Assembly (NCBI GenBank): GCA_964393845.1 | Contig: CAYMUX010000016.1 | Span: forward strand, 1 to 40,216 | Length of the DNA: 40,216 nucleotides | Direction of reading: 5' to 3' | Source of the DNA: UBA6902 sp964393845 | Lineage (GTDB): Bacteria > Nitrospirota > Thermodesulfovibrionia > UBA6902 | Part shown: positions 26,313-33,382 of the stretch, piece by piece | Position numbering within the stretch: the stretch's first letter is position 1 | Layout: every line of letters starts with the position of its first letter | Notes under the pieces: model-generated | Told to the model about the DNA's origin: nothing | The model's input: only the letters and a program-made list of their open reading frames with translations | Databases searched by the model: none | Made by a program: the position numbers and the translations under genes

Positions 26313-27176
26313 ATGGCTTGGTTCAAGAAAGATAAAAATAGAACCCTCAGGAAAGTCAAGGTCCCGGAAGGTCTCTGGGTAAAGTGCAACTCCTGCAAGG
26401 AGATCATCTATCGACAAGAGGTCGATAAAAACATGAAGGTATGCCCGAAATGCAACTATCACTTCAGGATTTCAGCCGGAGAACGCATATCTCTTCTGGC
26501 AGATAACGGCACCTTCATTGAAATTGGACAGGATTTTAAATCAAATGACCCTCTTAATTTCAAAGACCAGATAACGTACAAAGAACGTCTCAAGGATTCG
26601 CAAAAGAAGTCAAATATTAAGGAAGCGGCAATCGCAGGACAAGCGCTGATAGGCAATCATCCCGTAATGCTTGTTGTCCTCGATTTCGCATTTATGGGAG
26701 GAAGCATGGGATCGGTTGTAGGTGAAAAGTTTGTAATCGCAGCAGAAAAGGCTGCTGAGGACGCCTTGCCCTTAATATCGGTTTCATCCTCCGGTGGCGC
26801 CAGAATGCATGAAGGCATAATATCACTGATGCAAATGGCAAAGACCTCTGCGTCAATAGCCCGCTTAAAGGAGAGGGGGCTGCCATATATATCAATACTT
26901 GCAGATCCGACATTCGGCGGTGTATCGGCCAGTTTCGGAATGCTGGGAGACGTGATCATTGCCGAACCAAAAAGTTTGATAGGCTTTGCAGGGCCAAGGG
27001 TCATTGAGCAGACAATCAAGCAACAGCTTCCCGATAATTTCCAAACCGCAGAATTTCTGCTGCAGCATGGAATGATAGATATGATTGTTAACAGGAAAGA
27101 ACTGAAACAAACGATCGTTAAGTTGATATCCTTAACTACCGGGCATATTGACTCCCGGCAGGGTAATAATAAATAA
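26313..27176 (+). CDS. accD: Acetyl-CoA carboxylase carboxyltransferase beta subunit
   Basis: 287 residues, standard length. The N-terminal zinc ribbon has WVKCNSCKEI and MKVCPKCNYHF (two CxxC pairs). The crotonase-like core has AIAGQALIGNHPVMLVVLDF, GGSMGSVVGEKFV, LPLISVSSSGGARMHEGIIS, YISILADPTFGGVSASFGML and LIGFAGPRVIEQTI. With AccA it moves the carboxyl group from biotin to acetyl-CoA to make malonyl-CoA for fatty acids. The trpA-accD-folC neighbourhood is common in bacteria. The start is set by the zinc ribbon, but there is no ribosome site, only the hairpin array. Confidence 0.97.
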   Translation: MAWFKKDKNRTLRKVKVPEGLWVKCNSCKEIIYRQEVDKNMKVCPKCNYHFRISAGERISLLADNGTFIEIGQDFKSNDPLNFKDQITYKERLKDSQKKSNIKEAAIAGQALIGNHPVMLVVLDFAFMGGSMGSVVGEKFVIAAEKAAEDALPLISVSSSGGARMHEGIISLMQMAKTSASIARLKERGLPYISILADPTFGGVSASFGMLGDVIIAEPKSLIGFAGPRVIEQTIKQQLPDNFQTAEFLLQHGMIDMIVNRKELKQTIVKLISLTTGHIDSRQGNNK

Positions 27177-27206
27177 ACACCTGTACCTTCTTCTGATAAA
27201 TTGATC

Positions 27207-27231
27207 TTCCCTGCGGCAAGACCGCAGGGAA
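27207..27231. repeat. REP-like hairpin 1 between accD and folC
   Basis: A perfect 10-bp stem TTCCCTGCGG with loop CAAGA and complementary arm CCGCAGGGAA. It could end transcription only weakly, as no T-run follows. It shares its loop with the next hairpin, which marks both as members of one dispersed repeat family. Confidence 0.75.
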
Positions 27232-27270
27232 TCTAATGTAAGGAAATTTTTTATTACATGCGCTCGCTAA

Positions 27271-27291
27271 CCCCGTGGCAAGACCACGGGG
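27271..27291. repeat. REP-like hairpin 2 between accD and folC
   Basis: An 8-bp stem CCCCGTGG, the same CAAGA loop, and CCACGGGG. Two stem pairs differ from hairpin 1, with both sides changed so pairing is kept. CGCTCGCT occurs on either side (27261-27268 and 27296-27303), like a short direct repeat flanking an inserted element. The folC start lies 24 bp further on. Confidence 0.75.
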
Positions 27292-27315
27292 ATTACGCTC
27301 GCTGTCCATTTAAAC

Positions 27316-28662
27316 ATGGCTTATGTTTCCAGAGAATACGACAATACCGTTAATTACTTATATAGCCTGCAAAAACACGGGATAAAGCTGGGTCTGTCAA
27401 ATACGATTAAGTTGATGGCCATACTTGGCGGGCCCCACAAATCTTTCCATTCAATACATGTCGCAGGGACAAATGGCAAAGGTTCTACGGCAACTGCAAT
27501 ATCTTCAATCCTGATTGAAAATGGTCTTAAAGTCGGTCTTTTTACGTCACCCCACCTTGTGAGTTTTACCGAACGCATCCGGATCAATAACCGGAGCATA
27601 ACCGAATCTGAAGTTATAGACCTGGCATCGGGAATTCGCAGGTCCATAGGCAGTTCAGATTTAAGTCCAACTTTTTTTGAGTTTGTCACTTCAATGGCGT
27701 TCCATTACTTTGCAAGTGAAAAAGTGGATTGGGCAGTAGTTGAAACCGGTATGGGAGGAAGGCTTGACGCGACTAATGTAATTGACCCTGAAGTAGCTGT
27801 CATCACTAATATCAGCTGCGACCATTGTGAATTCCTCGGTAATAATATTTCCGATATTACCTATGAAAAGGCGGGGATTATCAAGACCGGAGTTCCGGTG
27901 ATAACCGCCTCTGTAATACCCTCTGTAATTAAACAATTAACGGAAACAGCAAACAGCCGGGATGCTGAAATCCACATATATAATAAAGATTACAAAGGGT
28001 CCCTCCTCAGTATGGACGACAGACACATAACTCTGGATTATTCCGGTTATGAAAATTATAAGGACCTGACGGCGCCTCTCTCAGGCAATTATCAGCTCTA
28101 CAACCTGAGCACAGCTATAAGGGCCTGTGAAATATTAAGGCTAAAAGGTTTTCAAATATCAGACGCCTCTATAAAAAGAGGGCTGCAAAATATACGTATT
28201 GAAGGACGGCTTGAGTGGGCCTCGCACGAACCTCCGATAATCCTTGACAGCGCCCACAATCCGGGAGCGGCAGAGGCCCTTGCAGTTTCAATCAAGAATC
28301 TTTTCAGTGATAAGAAGATCATCCTCGTTGCCGGCATATTGGATGACAAAGATATCCAGGGCATATTAAATCCGCTGGTCCAGGTCTCCGAAACGGTAAT
28401 ATTAACCAGGTCAAAGCATGAAAGGGCGGCTTCGCCTGAAAAACTCGAAAAAATATTATCGACCATTCAAAGGTCAGATGCAAACCGGCATCAGGTTTCA
28501 ATAAGCAGCACAGACACCGTCAAGGAAGCTCTTGATCATGCAAAGTCACTCTGCGGTAAAGACAATGTAATCCTGGTAACCGGTTCATTCTACACTACCG
28601 GGGAAGTTAAAGAAGTTTTAGGCTGTAAAAGTGTTTTTTCAAAATTAAGGGAATATAAATAA
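27316..28662 (+). CDS. folC: Dihydrofolate synthase / folylpolyglutamate synthase
   Basis: 448 residues, normal FolC length. It has the Mur-ligase-type P-loop SIHVAGTNGKGSTATAISSI (near residues 45-64), LFTSPHLVSFTERIRINN, VVETGMGGRLDATNVI, VITNISCDHCEFLGN, KAGIIKTGVPVI, SGNYQLYNLSTAIR and LDSAHNPGAAEAL. It adds glutamate to dihydropteroate and folates using ATP. The lptD start follows the stop by 3 bp, so the two are transcribed together. Confidence 0.95.
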   Translation: MAYVSREYDNTVNYLYSLQKHGIKLGLSNTIKLMAILGGPHKSFHSIHVAGTNGKGSTATAISSILIENGLKVGLFTSPHLVSFTERIRINNRSITESEVIDLASGIRRSIGSSDLSPTFFEFVTSMAFHYFASEKVDWAVVETGMGGRLDATNVIDPEVAVITNISCDHCEFLGNNISDITYEKAGIIKTGVPVITASVIPSVIKQLTETANSRDAEIHIYNKDYKGSLLSMDDRHITLDYSGYENYKDLTAPLSGNYQLYNLSTAIRACEILRLKGFQISDASIKRGLQNIRIEGRLEWASHEPPIILDSAHNPGAAEALAVSIKNLFSDKKIILVAGILDDKDIQGILNPLVQVSETVILTRSKHERAASPEKLEKILSTIQRSDANRHQVSISSTDTVKEALDHAKSLCGKDNVILVTGSFYTTGEVKEVLGCKSVFSKLREYK

Positions 28663-28665
28663 ACA

Positions 28666-30729
28666 ATGGGAAATGGGAGCTTGAAATTAAGGGACCGCAA
28701 AATCAAAACCAAAAAGATTCTTATTTTATTCTTTTTTTTTATTTCTAATTTATTAGTTCTAACTTCACCTGCATCAGCAGAAGATTTTGCAATTATATCT
28801 GCAGACCAGATGGAATATCTTTATCAAAGCAATACATATATAGCCAAAGGTTCTGTAACAATAACTTTTGGAGAATCCACGTTATATGCCGACGAGATGC
28901 TGCTGGACAGTAAAACATACGATGCAGTGGCAATCGGTAATGTCACATACATAGACCCCGATGCTGATATATCCGCCGAGAGGATAGAATTAAATCTAAA
29001 AACAAAGCTCGGCACTATTTATGAAAGTAATGTTTTATATAAAAAACATAATTTCCGTCTGCGCAGCGGGGAAATCAACAAGATCGGAGAAAAAACCTTT
29101 TCCCTGGATAAAGCCGATGTTACAACTTGCGATGCAGACCCTCCGGAATGGCGCATGTCGGGCAAGGACATATCAATCACACAAAATAAAAGCCTGCAGG
29201 GATGGCACGGCTTATTTAAGATTAAAGAAGTTCCCGTGTTATACACTCCATATTTTTGGGCCCCTTTAAACAACGAGCGCCACTCAGGCCTGCTTTTTCC
29301 GTCCTTCGGCTACAGCAGCGCAAGAGGACAATACTACAAACAGGGGTTCTACTGGGCCATAAAGGACAATCAGGACGCCACTTTATACCTGGACTATTAT
29401 GACAAAAAAGGGTTGGGAGAAGGGCTGGATTACAGATACATATTCACCCCCGGGTCCGACGGCGAAATATGGCTGTATCATGTGAAAGACAAACAGCCGT
29501 TCAGAAGTCTTGCTGAAATCAAATCATACCACAATCAAAAATTTCCATATGATATTTCGGGCTATTTAAAACTCCACGCCGTACTTGAACCTGATTATTA
29601 CGAGACCATGGACTCAACTTCTTATAAAAGATTCGGATTATCATCCTGGGATTCTACGCGATTTGGCCTTGCCTCAGAAGAAAGGCTGCAAAAATATCTT
29701 GAATCGGACATGCATGTGTCAAAGCAATATGACAGCGGGAGGATATATCTTTTAGCTCAGGGCAGGCAAAGCCTTGAAGAAAGCTCCGGCGGAATCCCCC
29801 AATCCCTTCCGGAAATAGGATTTATTCTTAATACACAGTCAATAAAGTTCTTTTCTTTTAACCTGGACTTCAAAGGCGTCAATTTCTGGAAAGAAACGGG
29901 GCAGGATGGCATGAGATATGATTTATATCCCAATTTGTTTTTCAGCTATGGGAGATTATTTAATATTACTCAGAAAGTCGGCATAAGAGAAACCGCCTAT
30001 TTTCTTGATGAGCCTACTGAATATGATGACAGATTCATTTATGATCTGGATACCGCATTAACAACAAAACTGATAAAAAAATATTCTTCATTCATACATA
30101 TTATTGAACCTTCTCTGGAATATACCTATATCCCTTATGTGGAACAGGATGAAATCCCTTTTTTTGATTCAACGGATTCCATTCCGAAGACAAGCAAAAT
30201 CACTTATGCACTTACTAACAGGGCCTCAGGAATAGGCCCGAATAACCTGGAAACCAGATTCAGACTATCCCAGAGCTACAGTCTTCTTAATACGGATGAC
30301 CCGTTCACACCATTACTTACGGAGGTCACAATATCAGATGATAAGCTGGACTTAAGCGTTAATGCATCTTACGATATAGATGACAGTATATTAACAGAGC
30401 TTATCGGCTCCGCTAAACTGAAAGGCAAGAAAGCGTTCATAGAGGTCGGAAAAAGCTTGAGACGCTCTACAGATCTTGACCAGTATACCGTTGAAACAGG
30501 GATATATCGTCCTCTTAACCTGATTAAAATGTCCCTTCCCGTGGAGCTTCGCGGAAAATTATGGTATGACGCAAATAGCGGCAGGCTCCAGGAATTGAAT
30601 GTGACCTCTTCTTACAAAAAACAATGCTGGGGTTATTCGGTCACCTACGACCAGCGGCCTGATTCTTATCAGATAATATTTGCCGTCGAGTTTACCGGCC
30701 TGGGCACTTTCAGTCTGGGAAGCATATAA
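28666..30729 (+). CDS. lptD: LPS-assembly protein LptD (OstA/Imp)
   Basis: 687 residues. A positively charged start, then a signal peptide (ILILFFFFISNLLVLTSPAS). The OstA/LptA-like N-terminal jellyroll domain covers about residues 40-170 (ISADQMEYLYQSNTYIAKGS, TTCDADPPEWRMSGKDISI). The barrel domain has VPVLYTPYFWAPLNNERHSG, LLFPSFGYSSARGQYYKQGF and a long strand-rich part. It ends in a shorter barrel than the 784-residue E. coli protein, within the range for non-enteric bacteria. It inserts LPS into the outer membrane and shows this cell is diderm. Few Cys are present, so the E. coli disulfide pattern is not conserved. Confidence 0.93.
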   Translation: MGNGSLKLRDRKIKTKKILILFFFFISNLLVLTSPASAEDFAIISADQMEYLYQSNTYIAKGSVTITFGESTLYADEMLLDSKTYDAVAIGNVTYIDPDADISAERIELNLKTKLGTIYESNVLYKKHNFRLRSGEINKIGEKTFSLDKADVTTCDADPPEWRMSGKDISITQNKSLQGWHGLFKIKEVPVLYTPYFWAPLNNERHSGLLFPSFGYSSARGQYYKQGFYWAIKDNQDATLYLDYYDKKGLGEGLDYRYIFTPGSDGEIWLYHVKDKQPFRSLAEIKSYHNQKFPYDISGYLKLHAVLEPDYYETMDSTSYKRFGLSSWDSTRFGLASEERLQKYLESDMHVSKQYDSGRIYLLAQGRQSLEESSGGIPQSLPEIGFILNTQSIKFFSFNLDFKGVNFWKETGQDGMRYDLYPNLFFSYGRLFNITQKVGIRETAYFLDEPTEYDDRFIYDLDTALTTKLIKKYSSFIHIIEPSLEYTYIPYVEQDEIPFFDSTDSIPKTSKITYALTNRASGIGPNNLETRFRLSQSYSLLNTDDPFTPLLTEVTISDDKLDLSVNASYDIDDSILTELIGSAKLKGKKAFIEVGKSLRRSTDLDQYTVETGIYRPLNLIKMSLPVELRGKLWYDANSGRLQELNVTSSYKKQCWGYSVTYDQRPDSYQIIFAVEFTGLGTFSLGSI

Positions 30730-30750
30730 GAAAGTTAAAAGTGGGAAGTT
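30730..30750 (+). repeat. Short heptamer array after the lptD stop
   Basis: Three degenerate 7-mers (GAAAGTT, AAAAGTG, GGAAGTT) follow the TAA of lptD with no gap. The last unit runs into the left end of the MITE-like element, so the element seems to have landed in the array. Confidence 0.7.
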
Positions 30751-30852
30751 ATAGTAACGGCAATAAATAACTTAAGTTAAAATATGATATTTCCTTTATA
30801 TTACAGCTAATTAAATGCTTAAGATGTATTTTAATTTAATGCCGTTACTATA
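30750..30852. mobile_element. 103-bp MITE-like element with 13-bp terminal inverted repeats
   Basis: The left end TATAGTAACGGCA (30750-30762) and right end TGCCGTTACTATA (30840-30852) are perfect inverted repeats flanking 77 bp of AT-rich non-coding sequence. GAAGT stands at both borders (30745-30749 and 30853-30857) and could be a 5-bp target duplication. The surrounding array also contains GAAGT, so the duplication is not certain. No transposase gene is present. Confidence 0.65.
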
Positions 30853-30871
30853 GAAGTAGGAAAAAGCATTT

Positions 30872-30927
30872 TCTTTACTTCTCACTTCTCACTTCTTACT
30901 TTTTACTTCTTATTTTTTACTTCTCAC
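30872..30927 (-). repeat. Heptamer array at the mazG stop
   Basis: Read on the mazG strand, eight 7-mers lie head to tail: GTGAGAA, GTAAAAA, ATAAGAA, GTAAAAA, GTAAGAA, GTGAGAA, GTGAGAA, GTAAAGA. The first unit codes the last residues of MazG (SEK) and the second supplies its TAA stop, so the array has replaced the original gene end. Confidence 0.85.
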
Positions 30928-31684
30928 TTTTTTTGGCTTCTTGCCAAAAAACTTCCATCTTGGCAAGGGTCATGTCGGAGAGTTTCCTGCCCTGCCGGGA
31001 CGCTGCAGCTTCTATATGTCTGAACCTCTGATCAAACTTTTTGATCGTCCTTCCCAGGGCGTCTTCAGGGTTGACATCAACGAAGTTGGCTATTCTGACA
31101 AGGACAAAAAATAAGTCACCCAGCTCGTCTTCAATATCTTTATGCTTCTTTTCGCTTATTGCTTCTTTTAATTCCCCGATTTCCTCTTCGAGCTTTTCAA
31201 ACACGTCTTCAATCTTGTCCCAGTCAAACCCGACCTTCGTCGCCTTCTTCTGGATATTGCTCGCCCTTAACAAGGCAGGAAGGGATTTGGGCACGCCGCC
31301 GATTGCGGAATCGTGGATTTTTCCCTCGCTCCTTTTATGCTCTTCCCACCATACCTTTACATCTTCAGAAGTTTTCAAATCCTTGTCGCCGAAGACGTGG
31401 GGATGCCGTCGCACCATTTTCCGGGCAATACCGTCAACGACATCATGGATGTCAAACAGTCCGTCCTCTTTTGACAATTGACTCTGCAGGACTATCTGAA
31501 AAAGAAGATCGCCAAGCTCCTCTTTAATATGCTCAGGATCATTTTCATCAAAGGCGTCAATGCATTCATGCAGCTCTTCCACAAGAAACGGCTTCAGGCT
31601 CGCCCTAGTCTGTTCCTTGTCCCACGGACAACCGTCCGGCGCACGGAGCCTTGCGGCAATATTTATTAATTCCTCAAAATTCAT
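30917..31684 (-). CDS. mazG: Nucleoside triphosphate pyrophosphohydrolase MazG
   Basis: 255 residues from the ATG at 31684 (E. coli MazG has 263). A longer frame from 31717 adds 11 residues before MNFEELINIAARLRAPDGCP, the true family start. Two MazG domains are present: WDKEQTRASLKPFLVEELHE with EELGDLLFQIVLQSQ, and EIGELKEAISEKKHKDIEDE with LGDLFFVLVRIANFV. The EExxE/ExxD metal-binding residues are kept. It hydrolyses NTPs to NMP and pyrophosphate, guarding nucleotide pools. TATACT ends 7 bp before the ATG and no ribosome site is seen. The extreme C-terminus comes from the heptamer array. Confidence 0.92.
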   Translation of the reverse strand: MNFEELINIAARLRAPDGCPWDKEQTRASLKPFLVEELHECIDAFDENDPEHIKEELGDLLFQIVLQSQLSKEDGLFDIHDVVDGIARKMVRRHPHVFGDKDLKTSEDVKVWWEEHKRSEGKIHDSAIGGVPKSLPALLRASNIQKKATKVGFDWDKIEDVFEKLEEEIGELKEAISEKKHKDIEDELGDLFFVLVRIANFVDVNPEDALGRTIKKFDQRFRHIEAAASRQGRKLSDMTLAKMEVFWQEAKKSEK

Positions 31685-31747
31685 AGGCAGAAGTATAGCA
31701 GATTTGCGCGGAAACATGAATGTGTATTTTGTATGTCCAGACCGGCC

Positions 31748-31776
31748 GTAGAGACAGGTTTCAAACCTGTCTCTAC
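31748..31776. repeat. REP-like palindrome upstream of mazG
   Basis: A perfect 14-bp inverted repeat with a one-base centre: GTAGAGACAGGTTT, C, then its complement. It stands between mazG and the tail copy at 31791. The neighbouring element at 31838 has the same plan (GTAG...CAGGTT...AACCTG), so both look like one repeat family. Confidence 0.85.
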
Positions 31777-31837
31777 GTTGTCAACAATATTCATCCCTTC
31801 CCCTCCACAATCGCAATCTCTTCCGGCGTCAGGCCAT

Positions 31838-31865
31838 GTAGGGGCAGGTTTTAACCTGCCCTAAC
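31838..31865. repeat. REP-like palindrome inside tail copy A
   Basis: GTAGGGGCAGGTT, TT, AACCTGCCCTAAC: a nearly perfect inverted repeat of the same family as the one at 31748. It interrupts the conserved LVYALYGLTP stretch of the tail and introduces a stop. Confidence 0.8.
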
Positions 31866-31913
31866 CATTTCGTCGATCTGTTTTTCGAGGGCGGAGGTGT
31901 CGGCTCCATTATT

Positions 31914-31934
31914 CCCCCCTTTGGCAAAGGGGGG
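31914..31934. repeat. C/G-rich palindrome inside tail copy A
   Basis: CCCCCCTTT, GGC, AAAGGGGGG: a perfect 9-bp stem with a 3-base loop, followed by CGAGGGGGG. It belongs to a widespread type of bacterial intergenic repeat and is here inserted in frame in a coding relic. Confidence 0.8.
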
Positions 31935-31996
31935 CGAGGGGGGATTTTGTTTGGCGGTGAGGATTTGGTTGACGAGGAAAATGAAGAGAATCTGTT

Positions 31997-32353
31997 TCAT
32001 GTATTATTGTTTGTGGTTAAGTCGTTCAGTATCCTTTCAACCGCAGGCTTAATCTCCGGCAGCTTTTCTTTTATAACATGCCAGACAATTTCGTAATCAA
32101 TTCCAAAATAAAAATGGGCAATTTTATCGCGTATCCTTGCCATATATTTCCATGGAACTTCTTTATATTTCCATCTAATGGCGTCCGGGATGTTCTTTGT
32201 TGCTTCGCCGACTATATGAATTTGCCAGACAACAGCTTTCTGGGTCTTTTTGTCTTTAAGAAATTCTTCATAATCCATTTCCCCTATAAAAACTTCCATA
32301 TCATTTATCGCTTCAACAATGTCTTTGATAAATAACTTGCAATCTCTGGTCAT
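31997..32353 (-). CDS. HepT-like HEPN toxin (DUF86)
   Basis: 118 residues. An all-helical HEPN protein with the ribonuclease motif RX4HXY as RDKIAHFY near residues 76-83. The N-terminus CKLFIKDIVEAINDMEVFIG and QIHIVGEATKNIPDAIRWKY are typical of DUF86/HepT. Toxins of this class cut RNA and are silenced by the MntA nucleotidyltransferase, which adds AMP residues to the Tyr of this motif; that Tyr is present. It overlaps the upstream mntA-like gene by 4 bp. Its own stop overlaps the ATG of tail copy A. Confidence 0.9.
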   Translation of the reverse strand: MTRDCKLFIKDIVEAINDMEVFIGEMDYEEFLKDKKTQKAVVWQIHIVGEATKNIPDAIRWKYKEVPWKYMARIRDKIAHFYFGIDYEIVWHVIKEKLPEIKPAVERILNDLTTNNNT

Positions 32354-32643
32354 ATATAAATTACCTCTTTTGAGATAATCTCTTTCAACTCCGGCCTTAT
32401 GGCCCCTTTCCTGACCAAATCAACCTTCTTCTTTAAAATTTTCCTGAGATAGTCCTCTAAATCAATAAGCAAGAAAACATCAGGGAGTTCAAAATACTCC
32501 ACCAATATGTCAATATCGCTCTGTCTTTTCTGCTCACCCCTGGCGAAAGAGCCGAATATGCCAATTTCCTTGACCCCGTATTTTTTTTGCACTTCTGCCT
32601 TGTGCTTCGCTAAGATTTTTTTAATTTCTCCAAGTGTTTTCAT
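32350..32643 (-). CDS. MntA-like minimal nucleotidyltransferase antitoxin
   Basis: 97 residues with the nucleotidyltransferase signature GSFARGEQKRQSDIDILVEY (GSX10DXD, about residues 32-51) and a third acidic position in KKKVDLVRKG. Proteins of this size paired with HepT are AMP-transferring antitoxins. A GGAG ribosome site stands 8 bp before the ATG at 32643. The 4-bp overlap with hepT gives the standard coupled antitoxin-then-toxin order. Confidence 0.9.
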   Translation of the reverse strand: MKTLGEIKKILAKHKAEVQKKYGVKEIGIFGSFARGEQKRQSDIDILVEYFELPDVFLLIDLEDYLRKILKKKVDLVRKGAIRPELKEIISKEVIYI

Positions 32644-32660
32644 TTGGTCTGCTCCTTTTC

Positions 32661-32765
32661 CTATTTTACACTTTCCCCCTTCCCCTCCACAATCGCAATC
32701 TCTTCCGGCGTGAGGCCGTAGAGGGCATAGACCATTTCGTCTATCTGCTTTTTGAGGGCAATCAT
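32661..32765 (-). CDS. Tail copy B: 34-residue ORF equal to a type IIG methylase C-terminus
   Basis: The frame is complete: MIALKKQIDEMVYALYGLTP, then EEIAIVEGKGESVK-stop. Its ATG is one base after the stop of the dinD relic. The sequence from QIDEMV to IVEGKG is the same module as in tail copy A, here with no interruption. Whether it is translated is unknown. It may be a relic, or a small protein coupled to the gene before it. Confidence 0.5.
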   Translation of the reverse strand: MIALKKQIDEMVYALYGLTPEEIAIVEGKGESVK

Positions 32766-32766
32766 T

Positions 32767-33259
32767 TTATTTCAGCCTCTTGGACTTTGCAGCCTTCTTC
32801 ACAATCTGCTTTTCTTCGGACTTGACCCGGCGCTCCAGTTTTTTGATGTCTTCGGCTGGCGGGAGTTCCTCCAGTTTGATGCCACGATTTGTTAGCACCT
32901 TACGCACATCGAGATTGTTTTTGACATGCTCCTGAGCAATCGTTCCTTCATGACGCAGGTCGTCACGCCTAATATTGAAGTTGGTTATCTCTGTAGCAAA
33001 ATCTAATGTCATCTATCTCCCGCTCGGCTCCGGACCCGATATCTACCATTTTCCTGACGTCAGGAAAATGGTCAGCTATAGAATGGCCGGAAGTTCGGCA
33101 TGCTATCTTTGCCTTGTCTATTACCTTGGCAAAGTTCTCCCATTTGGTATATCCCAGCAACCCCATCAGGTCACGGGCAAACCAGAATTCTTCGCCGTCA
33201 ATCTCATGGGCGTAATCTTCGAAATTTTTATGCAACTGTATTATGATGTCGCTTTTCAT
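32767..33259 (-). pseudogene. dinD: dinD (DNA-damage-inducible protein D) with internal deletion and frameshift
   Basis: The first frame (33259) has a BRO/DinD-type N-terminus: EFWFARDLMGLLGYTKWENF, KVIDKAKIACRTSGHSIADH, FPDVRKMVDIGSGAEREIDD. It then shifts into a short tail and stops. The second frame supplies the DinD C-terminus: FATEITNFNIRRDDLRHEGT, IAQEHVKNNLDVRKVLTNRG, ELPPAEDIKKLERRVKSEEK. The parts together cover about 160 of the roughly 270 residues expected, so about 110 codons were lost near 33005. A strong ribosome site (AGGAGG) still precedes the ATG. Confidence 0.85.
33045..33072. repeat. 28-bp perfect palindrome in the dinD relic
   Basis: ACCATTTTCCTGAC is followed directly by its full complement. 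It codes the conserved HFPDVRKMV of DinD, so the symmetry may be partly a by-product of coding, but 14 matching pairs without a gap is striking. Confidence 0.9.
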
Positions 33260-33314
33260 GCAACAGCCCTCCTTTTTATCTAAGTCCCCAACTGTTATTT
33301 CTATTGCTCATTAT

Positions 33315-33378
33315 TTACTTTCCACACTCATAAGCTTGTCCTCTGCTTCTCATTTCCCGCCCCTCCACAATGGCAGTG
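33315..33378 (-). pseudogene. Tail copy C: short remnant after the restriction-methylase gene
   Basis: Just after the stop of the large restriction-methylase gene, a frame reads TAIVEGREMRSRGQAYECGK-stop. AIVEG and the DNA CCCTCCACAAT match the ends of tail copies A and B. Only about 15 bases are clearly shared, so this is the weakest of the three copies; its position after a payload gene supports it. Confidence 0.4.
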
Positions 33379-33382
33379 TAGC

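Larger units (their letters stand above)
31791..32000 (-). pseudogene. Tail copy A: relic of a type IIG methylase C-terminus joined to hepT
   Basis: The ATG at 31998-32000 overlaps the hepT stop (ATGA). The frame reads MKQILFIFLVNQILTAKQN, then DTSALEKQIDEMV, then LTPEEIAIVEGKG-stop, a pattern known from the C-terminal ends of Eco57I-type (IIG) restriction-methylases. Two repeats have entered it. A C/G-rich palindrome (31914-31934) adds PPSPPFAKGG in frame. A CAGGTT palindrome (31838-31865) replaces YALY and brings a TAA. The 3' sequence is almost the same as in tail copy B. Confidence 0.75.

Noticed and set aside
31041..31527. Two long plus-strand frames opposite mazG
   Set aside because: They are shadows of mazG; Ser/Pro-rich composition is what antisense reading of Glu/Lys-rich codons gives.
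31685..31717. Upstream ATG adding 11 residues to MazG
   Set aside because: The extra residues are not in the family, and the -10-like TATACT lies between the two starts, so 31684 is preferred.
32350..32765. Tail copy B as a second antitoxin for mntA-hepT
   Set aside because: The pair already has its antitoxin, and the tail's sequence is that of a methylase end, not of a DNA-binding antitoxin.
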